A stretch of DNA of 64,000 bases from Solea solea (taxonomy: Eukaryota > Chordata > Actinopteri > Pleuronectiformes > Soleidae). The stretch is from assembly GCF_958295425.1 (NCBI RefSeq), contig NC_081141.1, positions 14,479,204 to 14,543,203 on the forward strand, written 5' to 3'. The translations under genes were made by a program, and so were the position numbers. Positions 1 through 11,614 of the stretch are shown one piece after another. The stretch's first letter is position 1, and every line of letters begins with the position of its first letter. Under the pieces are notes generated by a model. That model made no database searches. It was not told the origin of the DNA and worked only from the letters and a program-made list of their open reading frames with translations.

Positions 1-1350
1 AAAAATAAAGTGCTAGTGTCCAGATGTCCAGTATTTTCTGTTTTTTTTTTTTTTTTTACAGTGTTTTTACCTTCTGTCTTTCTAGCAATGCAGTACTCAA
101 GAGATGTCACTTACTGCCAACCTCTTTTCAATACAGCTTCATTTTCAATTAGGCTGTTCCCATCATCCACACATTAAGCAGTCATTTCCAAGCTGCTGCA
201 CTACAATCTTTATTTCAGAGCAATGCCGCCTGACAGATTAACCACATGTATATAAAAAAGTTAAAAGGCAACGGCTGAGCTGTGACTTCTGCTACATTTG
301 CTTATAAAGCAATCACTCTGGGAGAAATCTTTGGAGTGCATTTTACGTCCATGACAGCTGCTGCTGTGTGGTCAGTTGAATGACATGCCGAGAGAGGCGT
401 GCAACCTCAAATGGAGAAATACTGGCTTCCGAGTGCAACTAGGGTTCATCTAAGCAGATGCTGGATTGGTCACAAGGTGGGGTTTTTTTTTATCCAGGAG
501 AAAAAGTCACTTAAGGAGGGTTGTGAGAATGTGTAAATCTAGCAAAAAACGAGGTAAGTTTGCAACACTGCCTGTAAATATCCCCTGATTAAATAATAGA
601 AACGGTTTGCGGCAAATCACTGTCAATCATCATTGACAGAGCAGTGGTTGATGGGGAGACTCCAGCACCAGCAGTATATACACAAAGTGAGGCAAAAAAC
701 ATATAATAAAAATATTTGAATGAAAAAACTAACCAGGTGGTACTAGTAAGGCTTATCTTATTTGTTTTCATAGTACAGAATTATAATGGATCTAAAAATC
801 AAGAGTTAAGTCTTCATATCAACATATCTTAATCCTTTCAAAATACCTGAATGGGTTTGTCTTTGTGACACAATGGATCCAAGGAACTTCATGAATGTTG
901 ACGTTCAGATCACATGTATCCGATTCACACTGGTCAAAAAACCTGCATAATCCCAAATTTAAACAGGTCAAATAAATAACTGGTTTTAATCAGCTTTGGC
1001 TCTGAATGGCATTAGTGGGAATGCAAGACAAAAGTGAATACGCAAATATCTTCTTAATCCGTTTCATTTTTGGAAGTGATGCACAGTCGGGCAAATTCAG
1101 AGTCGGACTCTGACACTTTTTTAGCAGGTTTGCACAGGTTTATAAAAATCCCAGGTAAAACTGCTAACGTGCAAATCCAGGTATTAAATATAAGGTTACT
1201 ACGGTCTTTCTGTTGTGCGTGTTTCTTTTTCACTATACTGCATTTATTTTGTGACTCAATCGCATCTTATGTTCCCCGTGTAGAAATGAATTAGAGACTG
1301 AAGAATGCTTAGACTTTCACTAAAAACACCAGCGATACTATTTAGCAGCT

Positions 1351-1351
<1 letters not shown>

Positions 1352-1396
<45 letters not shown>
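1352..1396. repeat. (CA)n microsatellite
   Basis: An uninterrupted CA dinucleotide tract of about 44 bases, followed by a short GA run. Confidence 0.97.
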
Positions 1397-1399
<3 letters not shown>

Positions 1400-1701
1400 A
1401 GAGAGACTGTACCCATCTCTGTGAGCTCAGCAACGTTCTGTATCATCTAAGCTTTTTTTATCCACAAGAAACCAGCATTGAAGGAGCACCGAAAAGCTAT
1501 TTTTAGGTCCCAAAGTGAAAGAAAATCTGAAAATGTCACCCTTGCAGTTTTGTGTATATACAACTAATATGCTATATGACGTCATCTTCTTATTCTTATG
1601 TTTGGAGTGTGTTTGGTCACTTTATGATGATTCTTTCCTTTCCTTAGTCCCACTGGCTTTCTTTTCTGTGATGTGTATACACTGTAATATATACTTGTCT
1701 G

Positions 1702-1715
1702 AATAAAGCTTTATT
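1702..1715. terminator. Palindromic, potentially bidirectional poly(A) signal
   Basis: AATAAA at 1702-1707 on the plus strand is followed by TTTATT at 1710-1715, which is AATAAA on the minus strand. The two overlap a small palindrome around AAGCTT. It could serve a plus-strand gene entering from the left and/or a minus-strand gene starting in the CpG-rich region near 4.8 kb. No transcript evidence is available. Confidence 0.4.
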
Positions 1716-3949
1716 TTAAAAGAAAATTGATAAATAGCTGTGTCTATGGAAAACTTTTTTTTTTTTAAATGAAAAAGATTATACAGGGAAAGTTCTGTTT
1801 CCATGTGGATTTTTTTTTTGTGTGTGTATTTTCTCTCATTTTCGTCTGTCCTGTTTTCTTTGTTCTATCCTGATACTATTGTTGTTTGTTTGTTTTTAAC
1901 CGTGTCTCGTTGTATATTATCTCTTTTTCAAAATGGAATAGGGTTTGATTATAGAAAAAAGTGAAGTAATCACCTACTTCACTAACAAGCAAACATATGA
2001 TTAGTGTGATTAAATGCCCTCTGTCTTTCGGGAATCAATTCTGATGACGAGATTAAAAAGAAAAACCTACATAAAAAAGCAGCAGACCCACATGACCCAA
2101 TGCCTAATGTTTAGGTTAAGGACAGAGGGCACGTTGGGTAAGGAAAAGATCCTGTATGGTCCGAGGTTTTACAGAGCTGCGGCCGCCCCCCTCCTCTTCC
2201 TCCTTCAGCCTTTACACACTGCATAACCTTCTGGCTATCAGCACTACATTCCAATGACTGTCTTCTTCTTTAAGAACAACAACCCTGCCCTAAGGAGTTT
2301 TTTTTTTTTTTTTTTTTCACCATAGAACAAACCAATCTGCCCTGGAACAGACAACACCAACACACAGATCTGTACAGACATGACAGCAGCGCACAATCTT
2401 TAAGTCCTCGTCCAACATGTCAGCAGAACGCATTGCCTTCTTCACTGCATCGTGTTCCTTACACATGCCACTGTAGGCCATGGCCACAATGTACACAGGA
2501 TACTACTGTGGGCCTGTTTTGAGAAGAGGAAGGGACAAGTAGGATGAGGCAAGACCAACGCACTGATCATGAGAATCATGAGGCACACACATGGGCCTCA
2601 TATTACACTCCAGGCTCCACTTTGAAATCCATAGTAATCAATCAAACTAGTCACACTGATCAGTTGTCTTGATTAAATCAACTTAGATGTACCAATGTGT
2701 ACATGTCTACATTTGAAACTTGGCAATACAATATGGCGGTAAATTGACAACTACACATTTTGGTCTCTTTTCTGCTTCTGTGGAGTCCAGGTAGTGATAC
2801 CAGTGTGTGATTACCTGTTAAAGTTAGTTAAATCCCAGGGTGATCACACGGACTACACTCATGATGGCAGTGCAGCCAGGAGCCGTGTTCCGGCTTCACA
2901 ACGCCTCAGCAAACGTATAGACGGTGTAAAAACTCACATCCATTACGCCAAGCCTCGAGTTCATCTGTGTCGCCCAAAAGCTGACAAGCAACGCTGAGCT
3001 AATTGGCCGACAGGCGGTGGCGACTACACAGTGTAACTACTCATCTGGGAGGTGTAACCTATCACAATATAGTCCTATAATCTTCATATAGACTGAACCA
3101 CACTTTAGCCCCGAGCAGGAAGAGAGGTTATGAAAATAGATGTTAGCGTGATCTTCGTGTTTGCCCTAAAGTGGCGACTGAAGTTGTATGAAAACTAGTG
3201 TCTCATCATTAAAAGAACACGGAAACTCTAGTTATTAATGGAGGGGGGAAAAAAGGCACCGAGTGTCATAAAAGTGAACACAGTGCTAAAAATAAAACAT
3301 TATTAATGCAAACTGCATGTTGTTGTTGGACAAGTGAGGACCACTGTCCAAAACCTTTAAGTCAAACATCCCAAATATAATATTTCATAAAACAAACTGT
3401 CAGAATGACTTACATTGTATACAACAGAAGAGGCAAAATAGGACTATATAATGTGTTTTCCCTTCCCTGTAAATGTGTAGTGGACCGGGAACGATTTTCA
3501 CACATACACACAACTGAAATTGTGGTTAAAGAAAACCACATTACTGGGATTCCTGGGCCTTATTATCTCCAAGCCCCTTGGTACTTTTAACCACTCTAAT
3601 CACCTGAACAGCCGAGCTGCGTCCACACCTGAGCTCATGCATTGTTTTAGCAGCAGCAGCATTCAGGAGCCAGGTGAACTAATGTTCAACCTTTGTTTGT
3701 GTTTGTGTGAAAATCAATATCATGCAACAGTGTTTTATAAATAAAAACTAAAATGCAGAACACAAATAAGCCACAATGTAACGTTACACCCACACTGTAC
3801 TCACAAAGATAGTCGATGGAGAGCAGTAGCTCACCTATAAAAACACACACACTGTATCAATACGCGATGCGTTTAGGAACCTTATAATGTAACCGTGTGC
3901 ACACCACGGTGGCTAATTATGTGACACAGTTTTGATTCGCCTTACCTAA

Positions 3950-4860
3950 CACTCGTGGATCGTGTGCGACACATAAACAATGAAGAATGAACTGCTACAT
4001 CATCATCATCAACATCAGTGATTATCAGGATGAAAGCGCAACAACCCGAGCGTAAAATCCACAACAACACTGCGAAATCAATTAACGCATTAATTGGAAA
4101 CTATTGCTCCATATGTATGCATGTAGATATAAACATTTAGGGGGGGGGGGACAGGTAGATGTATCATAACATGACGGCGATCGATTTACACGAAGCCTTC
4201 ACTTGATTAGCTCAATGAACTTATTGGATAATGAGAGAGAGAAAGAAAGAAGTGAGGAAACGTGCTGCGGCCACACGGCGCTGGATCATTTTCTGTCGCT
4301 TTACCAGAAAACCTGGTTCATTATTTCATACACACACACACATACATACATACACTCACTCGCCCAGAGAGACAGAGACAGAGAGAGAGAGAGAGAGAGG
4401 TGTCTCTTACAAATCGCACGACGCCAAAAATAAACAGCAAAAAACATTTTTGCAAGCGTTAGATTTCACGGCGAAGAGACGCGGAGGTAGAGTCGTACAA
4501 CCACAGCGAGGCTTCTGCCCCAGCGTGCCCAGCAGACTGGTACAGAGCCACAGCAGAAGCTTTTTGTTGGCACGCTGTGGAGAGAAAAAAAAACACACAC
4601 ACACACCAACGAAAACCGTGCGATTCGTGCAGCAGCTGAGAGAGAGAGCGAGATAGAGAGGGGGAAAAAACACACAATCCGACGCGTATAAACGTAAAAA
4701 GGACATCGCGACACATTCACACTCCAAGTCAAAGAGGAAACGTTTCTTTAAAAATACCTTATCACATCGGTAGGATCGGTCTCAGGCGTTCTTTACCATC
4801 CTCTAGCTCATCTCACAGCTTTCGGGACGCCATGTTGCAAGCTTATGACGTTAGGCTTCC
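3950..4860. promoter_or_regulatory. CpG-rich region, candidate promoter of an unidentified gene
   Basis: Compared with the AT-rich flanks, this stretch has many CpG dinucleotides (for example around 4255-4285, 4470-4500, 4680-4715 and 4820-4856). It contains GA runs and a short ATGGCGTCCC-like motif read on the minus strand near 4828-4836, resembling promoter YY1 sites. Such stretches usually mark promoters in fish as in mammals. Orientation is unknown; the minus strand is favoured because a possible small exon lies at 3805-3834. Confidence 0.4.
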
Positions 4861-5712
4861 TCACCCCTGACCCACATTTGAATAGGAACCAGCCCCAGAG
4901 TGCAGCAGCAGCAGCAGCAGCAGAGAAAACGTCCCACTGTGGGAGGGTTTGGCCACTTTCTCAGCAGCCCAGGACCCCCGGCAGGCAAACTGTACCTGCT
5001 GCAAGATGGCAGAGAGGAAGAAAGACGAGAGAGGAGGGAAGAGGACGATCTACTTTCTATACCATACATATAAATATATAAATAGAATCTATAACATTGC
5101 TGGGTCTTCAGCAGCACCAGGCATGACCATCTCCTCGCGTAAAAGCTGGATCCTTGTCTGTGCTGCAAACAAATGAGCTCCTTTGATAACGTGTTTTCAG
5201 TCCTACTCCCTCAACAATAATGAAACAAACCACATTGTTTTGACAGGGCGGTGGAGAGACTCGCACCTTCACTTGCCATAATAATAGCACGTGCTGCATT
5301 CGACATGGTCGTGCATTTGAAATAAAAAAAAGTGTATCGTTGATTTATTTTATGCTTTATTAAAGATAAACACAAATAACATAGATTAAGATTAAGTTGA
5401 CATGTTTTTTGCAGTGTGGACTGTTTTTTTTTTCTGGCCACACAAATTCCCATATCTCCCATATCAACATCTAACCTGATTATACAGTATATGTTTCTAT
5501 TTTTTAAATGAATTTATTATCCACTGTGCATATTTTAGGTTGCGAAATATAAAAAAATTCAATGAGTTTATGGGGTCACACATACAACATGTGATTGGTA
5601 TGTTTTTTGTTTTCTTTTCTCCTGAGATATTGGTGACTAGATGAGATGATTGTGGGCCAGAAATTGGGCACCAGATGTGCGGAAGCGTGGAGATCTGCTG
5701 GCTCCTCCTCTT

Positions 5713-5715
<3 letters not shown>

Positions 5716-5751
<36 letters not shown>
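5716..5751. repeat. (CA)n microsatellite
   Basis: Perfect CA dinucleotide repeat. Confidence 0.97.
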
Positions 5752-5752
<1 letters not shown>

Positions 5753-6331
5753 AGTCATTCATCCAATAGAAAACAAGACACACACCCATTATAACGCAAG
5801 CTTTATTTGACCTTATATCTGCCACATGTTTTATTTTAATAATAGAATCTGGTTATTTTGTTTTTAACATATGCATGTATTTTCTTGCCAGATCACAAGT
5901 CCCACACTGATCCAAGTATCTCACTTCCTTCACACCCATGTTTCTCACACCGTGACAGTATGCCTTCATGGCGCCGAGCCAAAGTGCTCTTCTGACACGT
6001 TGTGGTTGCCGAGGAAACTGCATCACCAGTGCGTAAAAGTGCCCTGTTTACACTCTCTGCACATGTCTCTGGATTATTAGCTCACACGTGTTTAAACAGA
6101 ACACAAATCATATGTTCTATGAAGCTGATGCATTTGCTGTTAATGTTTTAGTGACTTTTTTTCCCCTTTTTATTTATTCATTCTTTTCCAATATTTTCAC
6201 TTCAACCAAACCTCAAAATTGATGAATTGCACATAAGATGCATCAAAGCAGATCTCACATTTTAATAACACAGACAAGATAAACAAACAAAACATTAGCT
6301 CAGGTTCATATAAATGAAAAATCATGTGTTA

Positions 6332-6335
<4 letters not shown>

Positions 6336-6378
<43 letters not shown>
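6336..6378. repeat. (AT)n microsatellite
   Basis: Perfect AT dinucleotide repeat of about 43 bases. The flanking sequence from 4860 to 7040 is AT-rich and shows no recognisable gene. Confidence 0.97.
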
Positions 6379-6382
<4 letters not shown>

Positions 6383-7040
6383 ATAAAGATAGTAAACAAA
6401 CGCCCGGTATTATGGTGGCAGAAATACCAGGTTTTAAACATTTCATACAGAGTTCCCAGACTAATAAAAACTTGTCTTTTTAGCACACATGTATGTGGAA
6501 CTAGATCACACTCCTCTCTGTCAGCGCTTTATTTTTTGATCCACTGCAACAAAACATTTTTCCTCACAGTGTAGCCTAAGTAAAAAAGTATGTACAGTCG
6601 CATTGTTTCTCATGACACATGCTTTATGTCCGTGTTTATGCCCTATAGGACGTGACCAAAAACAAATCATGCAAGTGCCATTTCTTGTTTATGAAGTGGT
6701 TGAAATGCCAATAAGCACACATACTTCCCATTTGTATCCAATACAACAAGTTATTCTGAATTGAATAAACACAAAGATCTACAAACAAAAAATGACTGAA
6801 AGAAATGGGGAAAAAAGGTTGTAGTTGACTTTATGGCTATACCACAAAAGAAATAAGCCAGTTCAAAAAAACACTCCAGTGATAGTTTGTGTGTTCATTA
6901 CACACAAACTACCTTCATTGTCCATCACTTCTTTGGGGATTAACATCTGAAATGCATTCACCGTGAAATGAAAACATCAAGACAAAACAATAGACAGACG
7001 CAACAGACAGCTGTCCTGCTGAAGCCATCATGCAATTTGG

Positions 7041-8663
7041 TCACTTAGTAATTGCCTGAGTCTTTCTGATGGAGCTGAATCGTCCAAGGCACCTGTGAAA
7101 GTGAAGGGGACAGAGACATGGATTTAAAAACATCTTCAGCAAGATTTATATGTAACAGTCAAACATATAAAGGCATTAATTTAAAAAAAAAAAAAAAAGT
7201 GCCACATGTAGAATTTTTGACTGGCTACTACTACAGATATTTACAGTGAATAGTTGTGTCACTTTCAATGTATTGTAACTAATGCAAGTCATGCCATATA
7301 TTACAGTGATTTACTAGTATTAGTCCTAAAGAAATACTGTATTTAACTGTAACTGCACATGTCATACACAGTATACTGGTGATTAGTGTTTTCCTTCATA
7401 AATACTGTATTTCAAACACACTTCAGATACAGTAAATACCCTGCACAGCCTATATCCATTTCACAAACTGTGGTATTATATTGTAAATAAGGCCTGCGAA
7501 ACCATAATGATGTGATTAATTGTGAAACCCTGGAAATACTTTACAGCGTATGTGTCAACATGTGGTTACATACAGAGTATTAATGCCTGTGCGTACACGT
7601 ATTTGCACTGTAACACCTGGGGCAGTCTGAAACCACATTTCGATCTCATGCGTAAACTGGAAAATGAGCTGAACTGAACTGAACTGGCCCCAAACTAAGT
7701 CATTAAATATAAAAAGAAGTCATTTATCTGCTTTTCTTATTCTTTTTTTCTTTCTTAAATCACGTTTTAAATATCACCCTCCTCCCCCTCCCCCTCCTCT
7801 CACCTCCCGCAGCAGGGTCTCCACACTCTGGTGAGCAGCGTGGCTCTGAGTGGAGAGCAGCCACAGATGTACAGGATGGGGGTCAGTGCTGCATTCATGC
7901 GGGGCAAAATGCGCAGAGGGTCGGTGCCTTCGTTCTTAAAGTTGTAGCAGACCGAACCAATGAAATTACACACGATGATATGACAGAATATCGGAAGCCA
8001 CGTCGCCAGGAAGAACACAGCCACGATCAGAATGAGATACACGGACGCGCGCTTGGTCTCCCTCTCTGCAGAGTGCGGCTCCCTCTCCAGCTGGTACCTG
8101 GCGACGATGAACAGCTTTATATTCAGCCCGATCATTATAACCACTGTGAATATGTTGGCCACGAACGAGCTGATGCCCGTGATCTGCTTGGCCACACCAA
8201 GTGCGACCAGGTTGTGCAGAGCCACAATAGCGAAAGCATAGATCCAGTACGCACAGATGACTATCACGGTTCTGTTTCTGGTCATGCGCTGCGAGTATTT
8301 GAAAGGTGACACCACTGCGTGGTACCTGTCGGCCTGCGCGGCCAGAATGGCCATGTAGGACAGACCTAAGAAGGTGGGTACGATGTGTAACGTGCTCGTG
8401 GGGGAGTTGAAGGCGTCCCTCACATCGAGGACGCCGACATAGTAGTAAGACACGCCGGAGCAGATGTCACTGAGGCAGGTGCTCAGCATGTACATGAAGC
8501 GGTTCTCGCTGCGCAGCGCCCTGTTCAGTAGGATGGAGAGAGACACGGACATGTTGAGAAAAATGATGGCTGTGGCCAGGAAAACACTGAACAAAAGCAC
8601 CATCACATTCCCAAAGCTCGTAGGGGGGAGAACAAGAGACAGGCCCTGGCTGCGGTTACTCAT
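7041..8663 (-). CDS. Class A (rhodopsin-like) GPCR, divergent cluster member, probably two exons
   Basis: The main exon (8663 down to 7804) encodes a seven-helix receptor starting MSNRSQG, with an N-glycosylation site at Asn3. Visible class A marks are Asp66 in TM2, DRY at 112-114 followed by HAVVSP, a Trp in TM4, TWLP at 221-224 in TM6, and TPILY at 261-265 in place of NPxxY. Unspliced, the frame stops after WRPCCGR at 7800 (287 aa). That stop overlaps a donor AG|GTGAGA; a good acceptor (CTTTCACAG) precedes 7092, and splicing gives an in-phase tail RCLGRFSSIRKTQAITK ending at 7041 (303 aa). It is about as long as its cluster neighbours but lies in the opposite orientation and is clearly divergent. 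The ligand is unknown. It may relate to fish GPR148-like orphans, but I am not sure. Confidence 0.88.
7495..7720. repeat. Direct repeat, copy 1 (second copy at 9265-9470)
   Basis: This segment and 9265-9470 share several collinear blocks, including the words TAACACCTGGGGCAGT and GAAACCACATTT plus similar flanks. Copy 1 sits in the proposed last intron of the minus-strand GPCR and copy 2 lies about 600 bases upstream of its start. The arrangement suggests an old tandem duplication of the receptor locus in which one coding copy was lost. Confidence 0.7.
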
Positions 8664-8716
8664 CAGTGCGAACAGAAACCTGTGTCTGACTATGAAAAAG
8701 AGTTCAGATCTTTATC

Positions 8717-8742
8717 CCTCAGCAGCAGCAGCAGCAGCAGCA
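8717..8742. repeat. (CAG)n/(CTG)n trinucleotide tract upstream of the minus-strand GPCR
   Basis: Seven or so CAG units lie about 55-80 bases upstream of the GPCR start codon, read as CTG on the coding strand. They may fall in its 5' UTR or core promoter. A GGATAAAG motif, a weak TATA candidate, lies between the tract and the ATG. Confidence 0.8.
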
Positions 8743-9264
8743 AAGACAGGCAGCTGTGCTGCTACTCTACATGTGGCTGTTCAGCTGTGGCAGGTGCACT
8801 CTCATCTGATTTTTGTAGTCAAGCTTTTTGGTAGCCAACGGTCGACATGGGTGACTTTTCCCCACTGAAAACAAGTCCACAAGCTCCTTAATGATGACAC
8901 ACATCAACAACAATTGAGGCCTATAAATAAGACAAAACTAATCTTAGTCATATTTATTCCATATTTATTTTTCTGCACAAATACTACTATGGAATCTATG
9001 TTTTTATCTTTGTCTATGTACAGTTCCTACTATCTATCTATCTATCTATCTATCTAAATACGGATGTACTTGGATAGATATCACGAACTGTACCGATACC
9101 GATATCAGTCCGATACAGTCATTTTAGACCTGAAACTATGACGACACAACAACAACAACACATTTAAGCCGAGTCATTCCAAAAATACATAATTCTCCGA
9201 CTGTGTAACAAACATTGTTCTCCCAAAAACAACACATAAACAGTCCAAACATGACTCAGCTAAA

Positions 9265-9470
9265 ATGCTACTCATAATGATGTAATCAATTTTGAAATCC
9301 TGGAAATAATTTACAGCATGTGTCAATATATAGTTACACATAGAGTATCAATGTAGTACATACACATACTGTATATGCACTGTAACACCTGGGGCAGTAT
9401 GAAACCACATTTTGATCCGAAGGAACTGAAATAGCCCAAAACTAAGAAATAAAAATAGGGGTCAGTTTTC
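9265..9470. repeat. Direct repeat, copy 2
   Basis: Matches 7495-7720 in the same orientation with moderate divergence. Apart from this copy, the 8.7-11.5 kb gap holds a short (TCTA)n tract near 9029-9055 and a SINE-like remnant near 11070-11215, and no gene that I can recognise. Confidence 0.7.
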
Positions 9471-11069
9471 ATTAGCATCTGTAAGTGATTAAATTAAATG
9501 ATTTGATATTTTGCTAACAACCGCCTCTGTTGCATGTCTTTAAAATTCGATTATGCAAGCAATGTATTTTCTATTTTTTTCCACACAAGTTTAGTAGCCA
9601 TTTAATAATGAAACCTCTGGATTCCCATCAATAAATCATATTTGGAACTTTTGTAAAGTAGTCCTGTAAGTATTCAACAATCACCACATTTATTGTGCTG
9701 TTTTATTTTGTATTTAAATCACATAGCGTTTATGAATGAAAGCATGTCAGTAAAATGTATGAAAGCTGCCTGAAACATATAGGGTAGACAAAGACTTTTA
9801 TATGGGCCTGTTTAACTTAAGGACACTACAGGACATGTCAAACATAAGAAGACGCAATGAAGTCCCTTTGTCACTGTGGCTACTCAGACCTCACATGCAC
9901 ATTGACAGCTGATTCTGTGTTCAAACAATCATTTAGACCTTCTACTATATCAGACAGATAGGTGATTTAATGAAGTGTGTTTAAAAAGTCGATAACGCAA
10001 TGAGCAGAACACATTTAAATCCACAGTAAGTGGATTATATGTACGGATTTACATTTCTGGACAATTTAATTATACTGAATTGGAAACATAAACAAAACAC
10101 ATTTTCAGGCCATATATGAGCTACTAACATGTATATTAATCTATCCAAGCTCTAGTTGAGATGAATACTGCTAACAATCTCTGCTGATGTGAAACAATGG
10201 TTTGTAGCTCCTTCTAGTGGTTGTAAAACGTATAGACTTCCATCAGGCTGCAGTCAACACTCACTAAACGTTGTACACTGCTTTAAAATGTCTGTAATGG
10301 CAAGTGAGTTGTTTTTATGATTTAATGAGTATGCGGGATAACCGGAGGACAAACATATGCTGCATCATTGTTTTGTATGGCCAGTAACTTGTATTTGGCA
10401 CAGTACAATTTAACAGAATCACCCACAATCATATTATATTTCAATGTGGCCCATTGCATTAATTCTCAATTAAAAGCTTGTACTAATACCCCACAGTATA
10501 TTTAAGTTGGAAGTTGTTGTTCTCACACAATCATTTTGTAAAAAGCCAGTACAGCCATAGCAATCATGTGCACAAGTGTATGTCACTGAAATAAACAACT
10601 ATGTAAGTGAGTAGATTTGCCTCTGTAACTTTCTTCTTTTTTTCCAGTGTATAATTGTGAGGGGGTGCCTTTTTTAATTGAGCCACTGCCCCCTGAAATC
10701 TCTGTGCACACCACTGGAAAGAAAGTGCTACTTGGAAATCATACAGAGACAACATTTCACCGATACTATATTCTGACTCTGGACAAAGTTGTGTGGGTCA
10801 TTCACATCCCACAATCACAATCTTTGGAGACTTCACCAGAAACAAGGGTTTTGCTGAAGAATATTCGTGTTTTGACTATTTATGATTGAGTTTTGCGGAG
10901 AAAAGTGGAAGAATATTGATAAAAGGGAGTGTTGGAGCCATTATACGTTGTGTGAAGCTGTGAAGTAAAGCCACACCATGGGTTACGTGCACATGTATGG
11001 CTCACAGACCGGTATTGTTTGATGGTATTTTTGACCATGAGGCTTTTGACCACTTTTACACCTATGGTT

Positions 11070-11215
11070 AATTTAGAGTGTCCAATGCCTAATCCCCCAA
11101 TCTGCATGTTGTTGGACTGTGGGAGGAAACTGGAGAACCAGGAGAAAACCCACATGCAGAAGGCCGTTGTTCCAACCGGGTGGCGAACCTGGGCCTTCTT
11201 GCTGCAATGGCAAGA
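11070..11215 (-). mobile_element. SINE-type dispersed repeat remnant
   Basis: Contains the wording TTAGAGTGTCCAAT, then GGACTGTGGGAGGAAACTGG, then a 'gagaaaacccacatgcag'-type block ending near GGCGAACCTGGGCC. This is a very common teleost repeat, seen again at 55226-55390 in the same orientation. I recall it as a tRNA-derived SINE family; the family name needs a RepeatMasker run. Confidence 0.65.
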
Positions 11216-11571
11216 GAATACGTCCAATAACTGTCAAACAATACTCATACTAAGGAGACTACAGACCTAATGTGAGAGGGAAATCATTTTACACAAGCCA
11301 TGGTTACCCACGACCATGTTGTTTTCACCATGTCCTTCTTACTACGGGCCTGTCCTGTCAGAACATTCATCCATTGACAATGGTCTTTGAACTATTATGG
11401 AAAAGGAGAAAACTCACGCACACACAAGGAAAACGTGTAACCTCTGTTACTGTGGGAGAAGATGGTAACCACCACACCACCCACGCGTGGTCCTCCACTG
11501 AACATGTCACTTGTTTATGTCAAAGCCTCTGTGGAATAGGAGCCGTGCGTAAAGTCTGACAAACAGCTGCC

Positions 11572-11579
11572 TATTTAAA
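11572..11579 (+). promoter_or_regulatory. TATA-like core promoter of the second GPCR
   Basis: TATTTAAA lies 43 bases upstream of the ATG at 11615. An upstream in-frame ATG at 11588 is only 9 bases past this box, too close to be transcribed if the box is used. This is the main reason for choosing 11615 as the start, together with alignment to the other receptors' amino ends. Confidence 0.55.
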
Positions 11580-11614
11580 CATGATCGATGCTCGTCCTCT
11601 GCTGGAGCTTCACG

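Larger units (their letters stand above)
1..3950. other. Intergenic or distal UTR sequence, no confident gene
   Basis: No open frame here has a recognisable family signature. The stretch is AT-rich with a (CA)n tract and homopolymers. A palindromic block near 1702-1715 carries AATAAA on the plus strand and, a few bases on, AATAAA on the minus strand, so it could end transcripts from either side. Another minus-strand AATAAA lies near 212-217. Two weak minus-strand coding hints, at 2320-2520 and 3805-3834, are discussed under findings. This may be the 3' UTR of a gene lying left of the window, but I cannot prove it. Confidence 0.5.

Noticed and set aside
4203..4732. Overlapping open frames on both strands, up to 141 codons
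   Set aside because: Driven by GA and CA repeats and CpG-rich sequence; no splice sites in phase, no conserved motif. More likely promoter or 5' UTR.
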